NCBI RefSeq assembly: GCF_010548305.1
Contig: NZ_JAAGLV010000009.1
Coordinates: 124,001 to 188,000 of the forward strand
Direction: 5' to 3'
Length of the DNA: 64,000 nt
DNA from: Streptomyces sp. SID13031
GTDB taxonomy: Bacteria; Actinomycetota; Actinomycetes; Propionibacteriales; Kribbellaceae
The position numbers were made by a program, and so were the translations under genes. The stretch's first letter is position 1, and every line of letters starts with the position of its first letter. Positions 7,470 to 15,499 of this stretch are shown here, one piece after another. The notes under the pieces are model-generated. The model did not search any database. It saw only the letters and a list, made by a program, of their open reading frames with translations, and was not told where the DNA came from.

Positions 7470-10400
7470 GTGGCCACCGAGCCATCAGAACCTGACCCCC
7501 TTGCAGCCTTCGGTGCGAACGAATGGCTGGTCGACGAGATGTACGAGAGCTACCTCGAGGACCCTAAGTCGGTGGACCCGGCCTGGAGTGCCTACTTCGA
7601 GTCAGCCAGCTTCAAGGGGAACAGTCCGGGTGATGCGAAGCCGGTGACGTCCAGCCCGGCCGACGCTCCCCGACCCGACGCGGTGTCAGACAACAAGACC
7701 CCAGAGGCTCCGAGCCGCGGTACTGCGCCCGCCGCCCCCGCCTCCAGCCACCCGGCCGCCCAGGCCGCGGCCGCCCAGGCCGCGGCCGCGGCTCCTTCGC
7801 TCGCCGCACCGGATCCGGTTGCGGCAGTGACTCCCGCTCAGCCTGCAGCCGGCCGGCAGCCTGCCGCGGTTCAGCAGGCGCAACAGCCCCAGACACCTTC
7901 ATCCTCACAAAAGGCAGCATCCACACAGAAGGCAGCGCCCGCCGGAGGCGGCGCCCCGACCGGAGGCACGGTGAACCAGCCGACCAGCGCGCAGCCCAAG
8001 CCCGCGCCCGCGACCACTGCGGACGCGGAGCGGAGGATCCTGCGCGGCGCACCCGCGCGGACCGCGCAGAACATGGAGCTCAGCCTCACGGTCCCGACCG
8101 CGACCAGCGTGCGGCAGGTGCCGGTCAAGCTGCTGATCGACAACCGGATCGTCATCAACAACCACCTGCGCCGTGCGCGCGGCGGCAAGATCTCCTTCAC
8201 CCACCTGGTCGGCTGGGCCCTGGTGAAAGCGCTCAAGACGCTGCCCGAGATGAACGCGTCGTACGACGAGACCGAGGGCAAGCCGACCCTGGTCCAGCCC
8301 GAGCACATCAACCTCGGCCTGGCGATCGACATGTCGAAGCCCGACGGCACCCGGCAGCTGCTGGTCCCGTCGATCAAGGCGACCGAGTCGATGACGTTCG
8401 CCCAGTTCTGGATGGCCTACGAGGACGTCGTCCGGCGGGCCCGCGACAACAAGCTCGCGCTGCCCGACTTCCAGGGCACCACCATCAGCCTGACCAACCC
8501 CGGCACGATCGGCACCCAGCACTCGGTGCCGCGGCTGATGAGCGGCCAGGGCTGCATCATCGGCGTCGGCGCGATGGACTACCCGACGGAGTACCAGGGC
8601 GCGGCCGAGGAAACGATGGCCAAGCTCGCGGTCAGCAAGGTGATGACGCTGACCTCGACGTACGACCACCGGATCATCCAGGGCGCCCAGTCGGGTGAGT
8701 TCCTGCGCCGGCTGCACCGGCTGCTGCTCGGTGACGAGGGCTTCTACGACGAGATCTTCCACTCGCTGCGGATCCCCTACGAGCCGATCCGCTGGGCCTC
8801 CGACCTCCCGCACAGCCACGAGGAGGACATCAGCAAGCAGGCGCGCATCCTCGAGATGATCCACGCCTACCGGGTGCGCGGCCACATCATGGCCGACACG
8901 GACCCGCTGGAGTACAAGCAGCGCAGCCACCCCGACCTGGACGTCGCCACCCACGGGCTGACCCTGTGGGACCTGGACCGCGAGTTCGCCACCGGCTCCT
9001 TCGGCGCGCAGACCGACCGCCGGTTCCTGAAGCTGCGCGACATCCTCGGCATCCTGCGCGACTCGTACTGCCGGACCACCGGTATCGAGTACATGCACAT
9101 CCAGGACCCCGGGCAGCGCAAGTGGATCCAGGAGCGGGTCGAGCGGCCGCACACCAAGCCGCCGCGCGAGGAGCAGTTGCGGATCCTGGCCAAGCTGAAC
9201 GAGGCCGAGGCGTTCGAGACCTTCCTGCAGACCAAGTACGTCGGCCAGAAGCGGTTCTCGCTCGAGGGTGGCGAGACCACCATCCCGCTGCTCGACGAGT
9301 TGTGCGAGGAGGCGGCCGGCGCCGGCCTCGACGAGGTCACCATCGGGATGGCGCACCGCGGCCGGCTGAACGTGCTCGCCAACATCGTCGGCAAGTCGTA
9401 CGGGCAGATCTTCCGCGAGTTCGACGGCAACATCGACCCGCGGACCGTGCAGGGCTCGGGTGACGTCAAGTACCACCTGGGCGCCGAGGGCGAGTTCGTC
9501 TCCGAGTTCGGCGACAAGATCAAGGTGTCGGTGGCGGCGAACCCGTCCCACCTGGAGACCGTCGACCCGGTCCTCGAGGGCATCGTCCGCGCCAAGCAGG
9601 ACATCCTCGACCTGGGCGCGGCCTTCCCGGTACTGCCGGTGCTGGTCCACGGTGACGCGGCCTTCGCGGGCCAGGGCGTCGTGGCCGAGACGCTGAACCT
9701 GTCGCAGCTGCGCGGGTACCGGACCGGCGGCACGATCCACGTGATCGTCAACAACCAGGTCGGTTTCACCACCTCGCCGGCCTCGTCGCGCTCGTCGATG
9801 TACTGCACCGACGTCGCGCGGATGGTCCAGGCGCCGATCTTCCACGTGAACGGCGACGACCCCGAGGCCTGCATCCGGGTCGCGGACCTGGCCTTCGAGT
9901 ACCGCCAGGCGTTCAACAAGGACGTCGTCATCGACCTGGTCTGCTACCGCCGCCGCGGTCACAACGAGGGCGACGACCCGAGCTTCACCCAGCCGCTGAT
10001 GTACGACCTGATCGAGCAGAAGCGGTCCGTCCGCAAGCTGTACACCGAGGCCCTGATCGGCCGTGGCGACATCACGGTCGAAGAGGCCGAGCAGGCGATG
10101 CGCGACTTCCAGCAGCGGCTCGAGCGGGTGTTCATCGAAGTACGGGAGGCGAAGAGCCAGCCGGACACCCCGGCGCCGTACGTGACCGTCCCGGTCTACC
10201 CGGACAAGCCGGAAGGCCCGGACGCGACTGCGACGACGCCGGAGGTGCTGAAGAAGATCGCCGACGCGTACACGACGCTGCCGGAGGGCTTCACCGCGCA
10301 CCCGAAGGTGATGCCGCAGCTGCAGCGCCGGGCCGCCGCGATCACGCAGGGCCCGGTCGACTGGGCCTCGGCGGAGATCACCGCCTTCGGTTCGCTGCTG

Positions 10401-11387
10401 CTGGCCGGTCGCCCGGTCCGGCTCGCGGGCCAGGACAGCCGGCGGGGCACGTTCGTCCAGCGGTTCGCCGCGATCATCGACCGGGTGAACGGCCAGGACT
10501 ACGTCCCACTGCAGAACCTGGACGAGAAGCAGGCGAACTTCTACGTCTACGACTCACTGCTCAGCGAGTACGCCGCGCTCGGCTTCGAGTACGGGTACTC
10601 CGTGGCCCGGCCGGACGCGCTGGTGCTCTGGGAGGCGCAGTTCGGCGACTTCGTGAACGGCGCCCAGTCGATCATCGACGAGTACATCTCGGCCGGTGAG
10701 GCGAAGTGGGGCCAGAAGTCGGGTGTCGTGCTGCTGCTGCCGCACGGTTACGAGGGTCAGGGCCCGGACCACTCGTCCGCCCGGATCGAGCGCTTCATGG
10801 CACTGTGCGCCGAGAACGCGATGACGGTGGCCCAGCCGTCGACGCCGGCGTCGTACTTCCACCTGCTGCGGCGGCACACGCTGCAGGAGGAGCACAACCC
10901 GCTGATCGTCTTCACGCCGAAGCAGTTGCTCCGGTTGAAGGCAGCGGTCTCGCAGCCGGAGGAGCTGACCAGCGGTACGTTCCGCCCGGTCGTGAACGAC
11001 CCCGAGGCCGAGCAGAACCCGGCCACCGTCGAGCGGGTGATCCTGTCCTCGGGCCGGATCATCTACGACCTGCTCGCCGAGCGCAAGAAGGCCGAGCCGG
11101 ACAAGATCAGCACCGCCGTACTGCGGATCGAGCAGCTCTATCCCCTCCCGGCCGAGGAGATCAAGGCCGAGCTGGCGAAGTACCCGAACCTGCAGGAGAT
11201 CCGCTGGGTGCAGGACGAGCCGGCGAACCAGGGCCCGTGGCCGTTCATGGCACTGAACCTGACCGAGCACCTGGGCGGCAAGCCGTTCTACCGGGTGTCG
11301 CGGCCGGCCATGTCCGCCACGTCGGTCGGCTCGCACAGCGTGCACGTCGCCGAGAACGCGACGCTGATGAAGCAGGCCTTCAGCTGA
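7470..11387 (+). CDS. kgd: multifunctional 2-oxoglutarate decarboxylase/dehydrogenase
   Basis: 1305 residues from the GTG at 7470, chosen because GAAGAGG sits 11 nt upstream and the protein then begins MATEPSEPDPLAAFGANEWL like other Kgd/SucA; the frame opens at a GTG at 7437. Layout: N-terminal segment, Ala/Pro/Gln-rich linker (about 45-180), E2-type succinyltransferase domain (180-430, catalytic DHRIIQG near 399), then the thiamine-diphosphate E1 domain (GDAAFAGQG near 727, HRGRLNVLAN, RRRGHNEGDDP). In mycobacteria and corynebacteria this fusion provides E1o and E2o activity of the TCA cycle and is controlled by the FHA protein GarA/OdhI, which is not in the window. Confidence 0.96.
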   Translation: MATEPSEPDPLAAFGANEWLVDEMYESYLEDPKSVDPAWSAYFESASFKGNSPGDAKPVTSSPADAPRPDAVSDNKTPEAPSRGTAPAAPASSHPAAQAAAAQAAAAAPSLAAPDPVAAVTPAQPAAGRQPAAVQQAQQPQTPSSSQKAASTQKAAPAGGGAPTGGTVNQPTSAQPKPAPATTADAERRILRGAPARTAQNMELSLTVPTATSVRQVPVKLLIDNRIVINNHLRRARGGKISFTHLVGWALVKALKTLPEMNASYDETEGKPTLVQPEHINLGLAIDMSKPDGTRQLLVPSIKATESMTFAQFWMAYEDVVRRARDNKLALPDFQGTTISLTNPGTIGTQHSVPRLMSGQGCIIGVGAMDYPTEYQGAAEETMAKLAVSKVMTLTSTYDHRIIQGAQSGEFLRRLHRLLLGDEGFYDEIFHSLRIPYEPIRWASDLPHSHEEDISKQARILEMIHAYRVRGHIMADTDPLEYKQRSHPDLDVATHGLTLWDLDREFATGSFGAQTDRRFLKLRDILGILRDSYCRTTGIEYMHIQDPGQRKWIQERVERPHTKPPREEQLRILAKLNEAEAFETFLQTKYVGQKRFSLEGGETTIPLLDELCEEAAGAGLDEVTIGMAHRGRLNVLANIVGKSYGQIFREFDGNIDPRTVQGSGDVKYHLGAEGEFVSEFGDKIKVSVAANPSHLETVDPVLEGIVRAKQDILDLGAAFPVLPVLVHGDAAFAGQGVVAETLNLSQLRGYRTGGTIHVIVNNQVGFTTSPASSRSSMYCTDVARMVQAPIFHVNGDDPEACIRVADLAFEYRQAFNKDVVIDLVCYRRRGHNEGDDPSFTQPLMYDLIEQKRSVRKLYTEALIGRGDITVEEAEQAMRDFQQRLERVFIEVREAKSQPDTPAPYVTVPVYPDKPEGPDATATTPEVLKKIADAYTTLPEGFTAHPKVMPQLQRRAAAITQGPVDWASAEITAFGSLLLAGRPVRLAGQDSRRGTFVQRFAAIIDRVNGQDYVPLQNLDEKQANFYVYDSLLSEYAALGFEYGYSVARPDALVLWEAQFGDFVNGAQSIIDEYISAGEAKWGQKSGVVLLLPHGYEGQGPDHSSARIERFMALCAENAMTVAQPSTPASYFHLLRRHTLQEEHNPLIVFTPKQLLRLKAAVSQPEELTSGTFRPVVNDPEAEQNPATVERVILSSGRIIYDLLAERKKAEPDKISTAVLRIEQLYPLPAEEIKAELAKYPNLQEIRWVQDEPANQGPWPFMALNLTEHLGGKPFYRVSRPAMSATSVGSHSVHVAENATLMKQAFS

Positions 11388-11388
11388 C

Positions 11389-11565
11389 GTGTACTTCACC
11401 GACAGAGGGATCGAGGAGCTCGAGGGCCGGCGGGGCGAGGAAGAAGTCCCGTTGGCCTGGGTCGCCGAGCGGCTGCGCGAGTTCGTCGACCTGAACCCCG
11501 ACTTCGAGACCCCGATCGAACGCTTCGCCACCTGGCTCGCCAGGCTGGACGACGAGGACGACTAG
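11389..11565 (+). CDS. DUF6104 small acidic protein
   Basis: 58 residues from a GTG one base after the kgd stop: MYFTDRGIEELEGRRGEEEV, ending in LARLDDEDD. It is compact, acidic and conserved-looking, matching DUF6104, which I recall beside kgd in Streptomyces. The 1-nt spacing implies translational coupling with kgd. Function unknown; a role linked to the 2-oxoglutarate enzyme is a guess from synteny. Confidence 0.8.
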   Translation: MYFTDRGIEELEGRRGEEEVPLAWVAERLREFVDLNPDFETPIERFATWLARLDDEDD

Positions 11566-11590
11566 ACCCCTTTTGATTTAGTTTGGGCAG

Positions 11591-12343
11591 ATGCCCTTCG
11601 CCAATCACCCCGTACGACGGGTTGCCGCGGCGGAGGGCATCAGCGTTTCGCGGGCCTGGCCGCACACGATCCCGGCGGTGCGGCAACTGCTGACGGACGG
11701 GCTCGACCTGGGCCCTGGCGTGACCTTCCTGGTCGGCGAGAACGGCGCGGGCAAGTCCACCCTGGTCGAGGCGATCGCCGTCGCGTTCGGTCTTTCACCC
11801 GAGGGCGGCTCCACCGGGGCTCGGCTGACCACCCGGGCGACCGAGTCATCGCTGTCCGACGATCTCCAGCTGACCCGGGGAGCCGGCGCCCCACGCGCTG
11901 GCTTCTTCCTGCGCGCGGAGACAATGCACGGCTTCTACACGTACTTGGAGGACAACCCGCGGCCCAGCGGCCCCGAGGACCTGCCGTTCCACCGAATGAG
12001 CCACGGCGAGAGCTTTCTCAGCCTGATCGGTGACCGCTTCAACCGCCGCGGCTTCTACTGCCTGGACGAACCCGAGTCCGCCCTGTCGTTCTCGTCCAGC
12101 CTCGCCGTCGTCGGCGTACTCGACCAGCTGGCGAAGTCCGGCTCCCAGGTCCTTTGCGCCACCCACTCCCCCGTCATCGCGGCCCTTCCCGGCGCCACGA
12201 TCCTCGAAGTCGGCGACTGGGGCATCCGCGAGTCGTCCTGGAACGACCTGGAACTCGTCCAGAGCTGGCGCGCCTACCTCGACACCCCAGAACGCTACCT
12301 ACGCCACATCACGGGCGCTGGAAGCGAACCTGACCGACCCTGA
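11591..12343 (+). CDS. AAA-type ATPase (SMC/RecF-like, ABC ATPase fold)
   Basis: 250 residues. Walker A GENGAGKST near residue 50, signature-like SHGESFLSL near 140, Walker B FYCLDEPESAL near 155 and switch His in CATHSP. This is the single-domain predicted ATPase family related to ABC/RecF heads; its substrate is unknown. No Shine-Dalgarno precedes the ATG; instead TTAGTT lies 7 nt upstream in an AT-rich stretch, so the transcript may be leaderless. Confidence 0.8.
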   Translation: MPFANHPVRRVAAAEGISVSRAWPHTIPAVRQLLTDGLDLGPGVTFLVGENGAGKSTLVEAIAVAFGLSPEGGSTGARLTTRATESSLSDDLQLTRGAGAPRAGFFLRAETMHGFYTYLEDNPRPSGPEDLPFHRMSHGESFLSLIGDRFNRRGFYCLDEPESALSFSSSLAVVGVLDQLAKSGSQVLCATHSPVIAALPGATILEVGDWGIRESSWNDLELVQSWRAYLDTPERYLRHITGAGSEPDRP

Positions 12344-12385
12344 GCGCATCGCGGCCGAGCGCAGTACCTCCTGAGACAGCACAGG

Positions 12386-12421
12386 ATGCAGGGGCCGCCG
12401 CCTGAACGACGGCCCTCGCAT
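12386..12421. terminator. bidirectional terminator
   Basis: ATGC-A-GGGGCCG pairs with CGGCCCTCGCAT across a 12-nt loop (one bulge/mismatch), between the convergent AAA ATPase and collagen-like genes. Confidence 0.55.
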
Positions 12422-12425
12422 CACC

Positions 12426-13118
12426 TCACTGGGTGAAGACGTCGCCGACCTTGAGGGCCGTGAGCTTGCCGTACCTCGCCCAGCCGTCGTAGGTCGAGCA
12501 GTACAGCGTGGCAGTGCCCGGCTCGTTCAGGGTGAGCACATCCTGAACACTGACCGGGATCCGGGGAGAGGTGATGCTCCAGCCGAGCCGCACCGGGGTC
12601 ACGTCGCCCGTGCTCAGCTTGCAGTACCCGTTCTGGTTGTCGCCGTCCAAGTTCTGCAGCTCCGCCTTGCCGAACAGCGCGTACGAGCCGGCCGGCAGAT
12701 AGACCGAAGCCACCTTCGTCTCCGTGTGATTGTGGAGCTCAACGGTCCCACCGGCCTGGTAGGCGCCGCTGAAACCATCGTCACCCTTCGCTCCCTGGGC
12801 GCCTTGCGGGCCAGTCTGGCCGGCCGGGCCCTGAGCACCGGTCTCACCCGTGGCGCCTGTCGCCCCAACAGGCCCAACCGGCCCGACAGGTCCCACCGGG
12901 CCTTGCGGACCCGTCTGACTCCAGGTCACCGGGAGCTCGTTGGACCGGCAGCGCCCGTCGTCCGACACCCGCAGGTTGCCCTTGTCCTGCAGCAGGCCGC
13001 CCTTGTTGTAGCAGCCGTGGATCTCGCCACCCTCGTCCGGAACGGCCGCGTAAGCAGCCGTTCCCGCACCGATCAGCCCTACCGCGGCCACGATTCCCGC
13101 CAGCCGTGCTTTTTTCAT
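12426..13118 (-). CDS. secreted collagen-like repeat protein
   Basis: 230 residues from MKKARLAGIV (GGAGG upstream). Residues 1-25 form a signal peptide ending AAYA-AVP. A small Cys-containing segment (HGCYNKGG...GRCRSN) leads into fifteen Gly-X-Y triplets (about 70-115; GPVGPV, GATGET, GPQGAQ, GAKGDD), then a ~115-residue C-terminal globular domain with a pair of Cys (YCKLS, YCSTY). Gly-X-Y runs with Pro in X or Y form bacterial collagen triple helices, so it is probably a trimeric surface or secreted stalk protein. No LPXTG or membrane anchor is seen. Confidence 0.8.
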   Translation of the reverse strand: MKKARLAGIVAAVGLIGAGTAAYAAVPDEGGEIHGCYNKGGLLQDKGNLRVSDDGRCRSNELPVTWSQTGPQGPVGPVGPVGPVGATGATGETGAQGPAGQTGPQGAQGAKGDDGFSGAYQAGGTVELHNHTETKVASVYLPAGSYALFGKAELQNLDGDNQNGYCKLSTGDVTPVRLGWSITSPRIPVSVQDVLTLNEPGTATLYCSTYDGWARYGKLTALKVGDVFTQ

Positions 13119-13305
13119 GAGATGAGCCCTCCCCTGGTCGGCTGCCCCGATCGGACGAACAGCCAGATCCTCACGAGCTGGCTCAGCCACGCTCAACTTA
13201 GGTGCCCGAAGCACCTACTCGGGCCGAACCTGACCCGGCGGCCATCGCGCTGTGCCCTTAAGGCCCGGCCCGGGTTGCCCAGGTGAGCAGGAGATGCTGA
13301 ACCGG

Positions 13306-13659
13306 CTAGTCCGTATGAGGCGGGCGGCGGCGCAGGGGCGGGTCGGGGGCGAGGGATCCGTCGGGGGCGATGTGCTCGAAGATCTGGTCGACCATGTTCA
13401 GGACGTGCGGGTCGTCGACGGTGTAGATGTGCCGGCGGCCCTCCCGCCGGGCCGTGATGATGCCGGCCAGCCGGAGCTTGCCGAGGTGCTGGCTGGCGGT
13501 GGCGATGCTCACACCCACGCGCTCGGCCAGCGTGCCGACGTCGTACTCCCCCTGCGCCGCCAGTGAGACCAGGTGCAGCCTGACGGGCGCCGAGAGCATC
13601 GCGAACGTGCTGGCGGCGGAGTCGAGTTGGGCTCGCGTCGGTTCCGGGGGTGTTGTCAT
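13306..13659 (-). CDS. ArsR family winged-helix regulator
   Basis: 117 residues from MTTPPEPTRAQ. The ArsR core is clear: FAMLSAPVRLHLVSLAAQGE, recognition helix VGVSIATASQHLGKLRLAG and wing REGRRHIYTVDDPH. No canonical CxC metal site in the recognition helix, so the inducer is not obvious; two His and Asp near DDPH and the C-terminal IFEHIAPD could bind metal. It is divergent from a cation exchanger with a perfect 24-bp palindrome between them, which suggests autoregulation and control of the exchanger. Confidence 0.88.
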   Translation of the reverse strand: MTTPPEPTRAQLDSAASTFAMLSAPVRLHLVSLAAQGEYDVGTLAERVGVSIATASQHLGKLRLAGIITARREGRRHIYTVDDPHVLNMVDQIFEHIAPDGSLAPDPPLRRRPPHTD

Positions 13660-13726
13660 TGCGCAGTCATTGTGACCGCTCGGAAGGTCCCTTGGAACGC
13701 GGCAGGCCGTGGGTGAGTACGGTCTC

Positions 13727-13750
13727 ATACTTGCGCAATTGCGCAAGTAT
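13727..13750. promoter_or_regulatory. perfect 24-bp palindrome, probable ArsR operator
   Basis: Half-site ATACTTGCGCAA followed by its exact reverse complement, with no spacer. It ends 24 bp before the exchanger start and lies 67 bp from the arsR start. A partial copy (ATTGCGCAGTCATTGT) overlaps the arsR start codon. TTGCGCAA dyads are typical of ArsR operators. Confidence 0.8.
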
Positions 13751-13774
13751 CGAAATGGTGGCACCCTTGATCAG

Positions 13775-15001
13775 GTGATCAGAGCGATTCGCCCCGTCCT
13801 GCTGCTGCTTCTCGTGGCTGTTCCGGCCCTCGTACTGCGGGCCTCCGGAGTGCATCCGGCGCCCCCGCTGGCCATCGTCGTCTTCGGCCTCGCCGTAGTC
13901 GCCGCGTCGTTCGTGCTGGCCTGGGCGGCCGAAGCGGCCGAGGTCGACATCTCGGGCGGCCTGGCGATCGCACTGCTCGCGGTCATCGCGGTCCTCCCGG
14001 AGTACGCGGTGGATCTGTACTTCGCCCACACGGCCGGCAGCAAGCCGGAGTACGTCGCCTACGCGGCCGCGAACATGACCGGCTCCAACCGGCTACTGCT
14101 CGGCCTCGGCTGGTCGAGCGTCGTGCTGATCAGCCTGTACGTCGCCAGCAAGCGCAGCGGCCGGACGGTCAAGGCTCTGGTGCTCGAATCGGGCTACCGC
14201 CGCGAGCTGGGCTTCCTGGCCGTTGCCAGCATCGTCGCCTTCATCATCCCGCTGACCGGGCAGATCCACCTGCTCCTCGGCATCGCCCTACTGGCCTTCT
14301 TCGCGTACTACCTCTGGCGCGCGGCTGCGGCCGACCACAACGACGAGCCGGACCTGGTCGGCCCGGCCGCCCGAATCGGCGGGCTCGGCAAGGTGCAGCG
14401 GCGGACCACGGTGATCTCGATGTTCGTGGTGTCGGCCGGGGTGATCCTGCTGTCGGCAGAGCCGTTCGCGAACTCACTGGTCGAGGGTGGACGCGCGCTG
14501 GGCATCGACCAGTTCCTGCTCGTGCAGTGGTTGGCTCCGCTGGCGTCCGAGGCGCCGGAGTTCATCGTGGCGATCCTGTTCGCCTGGCGCGGCAAGGGGG
14601 CAGCCGCTCTAGGCCTGCTCATCTCCGCGAAGGTGAACCAGTGGACGCTGCTGATCGGTAGCCTCCCGATCGCCTACGGCATCGGTGGCGGCCCTGCGGC
14701 GCTGCAGCTGGACGGGCGGCAGGTCGAGGAGTTCCTGCTGACCGCGACCCAGACGGTGCTGGGCCTGGCCGTCCTGCTGAGCCTGCGCTTCCCGCGGTGG
14801 GCTGCTTGGACGCTACTCGGGTTGTTCGCGGTGCAGTTCGCAGTACCGGGTCAGACTGGCCGCTATGTGCTCTCGAGCATCTACCTGGTGCTGGCGATCG
14901 CAGCGATCATCTACAACCGCCAGTACGTCGTAGCCACCCTGACGTCACCGTTCCGCCGCACCCCGAAGGTTGCAGCGGAACGGGAACTGATCGGAGTCTG
15001 A
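13775..15001 (+). CDS. sodium/calcium exchanger family (CaCA) membrane antiporter
   Basis: 408 residues from the GTG at 13775; an earlier in-frame start would run across the operator. About eleven hydrophobic segments, with the two CaCA alpha-repeats: PEYAVDLYFA...NMTGSNRLLLGLGW and LAPLASEAPEFIVAILFAW...SAKVNQWTLLIGSLP, each carrying the ion-binding acidic residue and Asn. It exchanges Ca2+ or another divalent ion for Na+/H+. ArsR control would make it a metal-responsive efflux system. Terminated by the hairpin at 15007-15051. Confidence 0.85.
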   Translation: MIRAIRPVLLLLLVAVPALVLRASGVHPAPPLAIVVFGLAVVAASFVLAWAAEAAEVDISGGLAIALLAVIAVLPEYAVDLYFAHTAGSKPEYVAYAAANMTGSNRLLLGLGWSSVVLISLYVASKRSGRTVKALVLESGYRRELGFLAVASIVAFIIPLTGQIHLLLGIALLAFFAYYLWRAAAADHNDEPDLVGPAARIGGLGKVQRRTTVISMFVVSAGVILLSAEPFANSLVEGGRALGIDQFLLVQWLAPLASEAPEFIVAILFAWRGKGAAALGLLISAKVNQWTLLIGSLPIAYGIGGGPAALQLDGRQVEEFLLTATQTVLGLAVLLSLRFPRWAAWTLLGLFAVQFAVPGQTGRYVLSSIYLVLAIAAIIYNRQYVVATLTSPFRRTPKVAAERELIGV

Positions 15002-15006
15002 AGCTA

Positions 15007-15051
15007 ACGTCCGAAGAAGTGTCGAGGACGTCCCTCCGCTTCTTCGGACGT
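15007..15051. terminator. bidirectional terminator
   Basis: ACGTCCGAAGAAG and CTTCTTCGGACGT, a perfect 13-bp stem with a 19-nt loop, between the convergent exchanger and WhiB-like genes. Confidence 0.75.
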
Positions 15052-15062
15052 AAGCGAGTTGG

Positions 15063-15362
15063 TCAGCTGGCCTGCTGCTCCTCGACCATTGGGGTCGGGC
15101 GGCGGCGCTCCTGCGGGCCGGGGCGGCCGCGGCGGCGACCTGAGAGGAACTTCTCGCCGGCGGCGGTACCGGTGAACTTGGTCCGGCGGGCCCACTCACG
15201 GCACTCTTCGACCACCGGGCACGAGGTCAAGCAGATCGCCTGCGCCTTGCGCTGCTCCCAGGCGCTCGCGGTCTCGTCGTACGCCGGCGCCTGGCCGATG
15301 CACGCAGCACGCATCATCCAGCGGTCGGCGGGGTCGGCGATCACCGTCAAGGTCGGCCTCAT
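15063..15362 (-). CDS. divergent WhiB-like (Wbl) protein
   Basis: 99 residues from the ATG at 15362, which has AGGAG 5 nt upstream; an ATG 18 nt earlier lacks this. Four cysteines at 21, 44, 48 and 54 (C-x22-C-xxx-C-x5-C, contexts AACIGQAP, ICLTSCPVVEEC) fit the [4Fe-4S] ligands of WhiB proteins, but the central motif is CxxxC rather than CxxC, and the G(V/I)WGG turn is replaced by FTGTAAGE. The basic tail SGRRRGRPGP resembles the AT-hook-like tail of WhiB7-type proteins. Probably an iron-sulfur transcription factor partnering a sigma factor; target unknown. Confidence 0.72.
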   Translation of the reverse strand: MRPTLTVIADPADRWMMRAACIGQAPAYDETASAWEQRKAQAICLTSCPVVEECREWARRTKFTGTAAGEKFLSGRRRGRPGPQERRRPTPMVEEQQAS

Positions 15363-15499
15363 GGGCACTCCTGCTCGCATTCATCGATCGGGCGGATCGA
15401 ACCCGTGGGGGTTTCCCGCGGTACGACCAGCGTGCGCCAGCCTCGTTGCCCCGGTGCGACGGCAATGTTTCAGGGATGAAACGTCAGGCCGGGTCTATG

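Noticed and set aside
7905..10301. 798-codon open frame on the minus strand
   Set aside because: It is the antisense of kgd; the GC-rich third positions of the real gene keep the opposite strand open. Composition is Arg/Leu/Asp-rich without any recognisable domain.
12785..12910. tandem DNA repeat at the collagen-like gene
   Set aside because: The repetition is explained by the Gly-X-Y codons; units are not identical enough for a separate minisatellite call.
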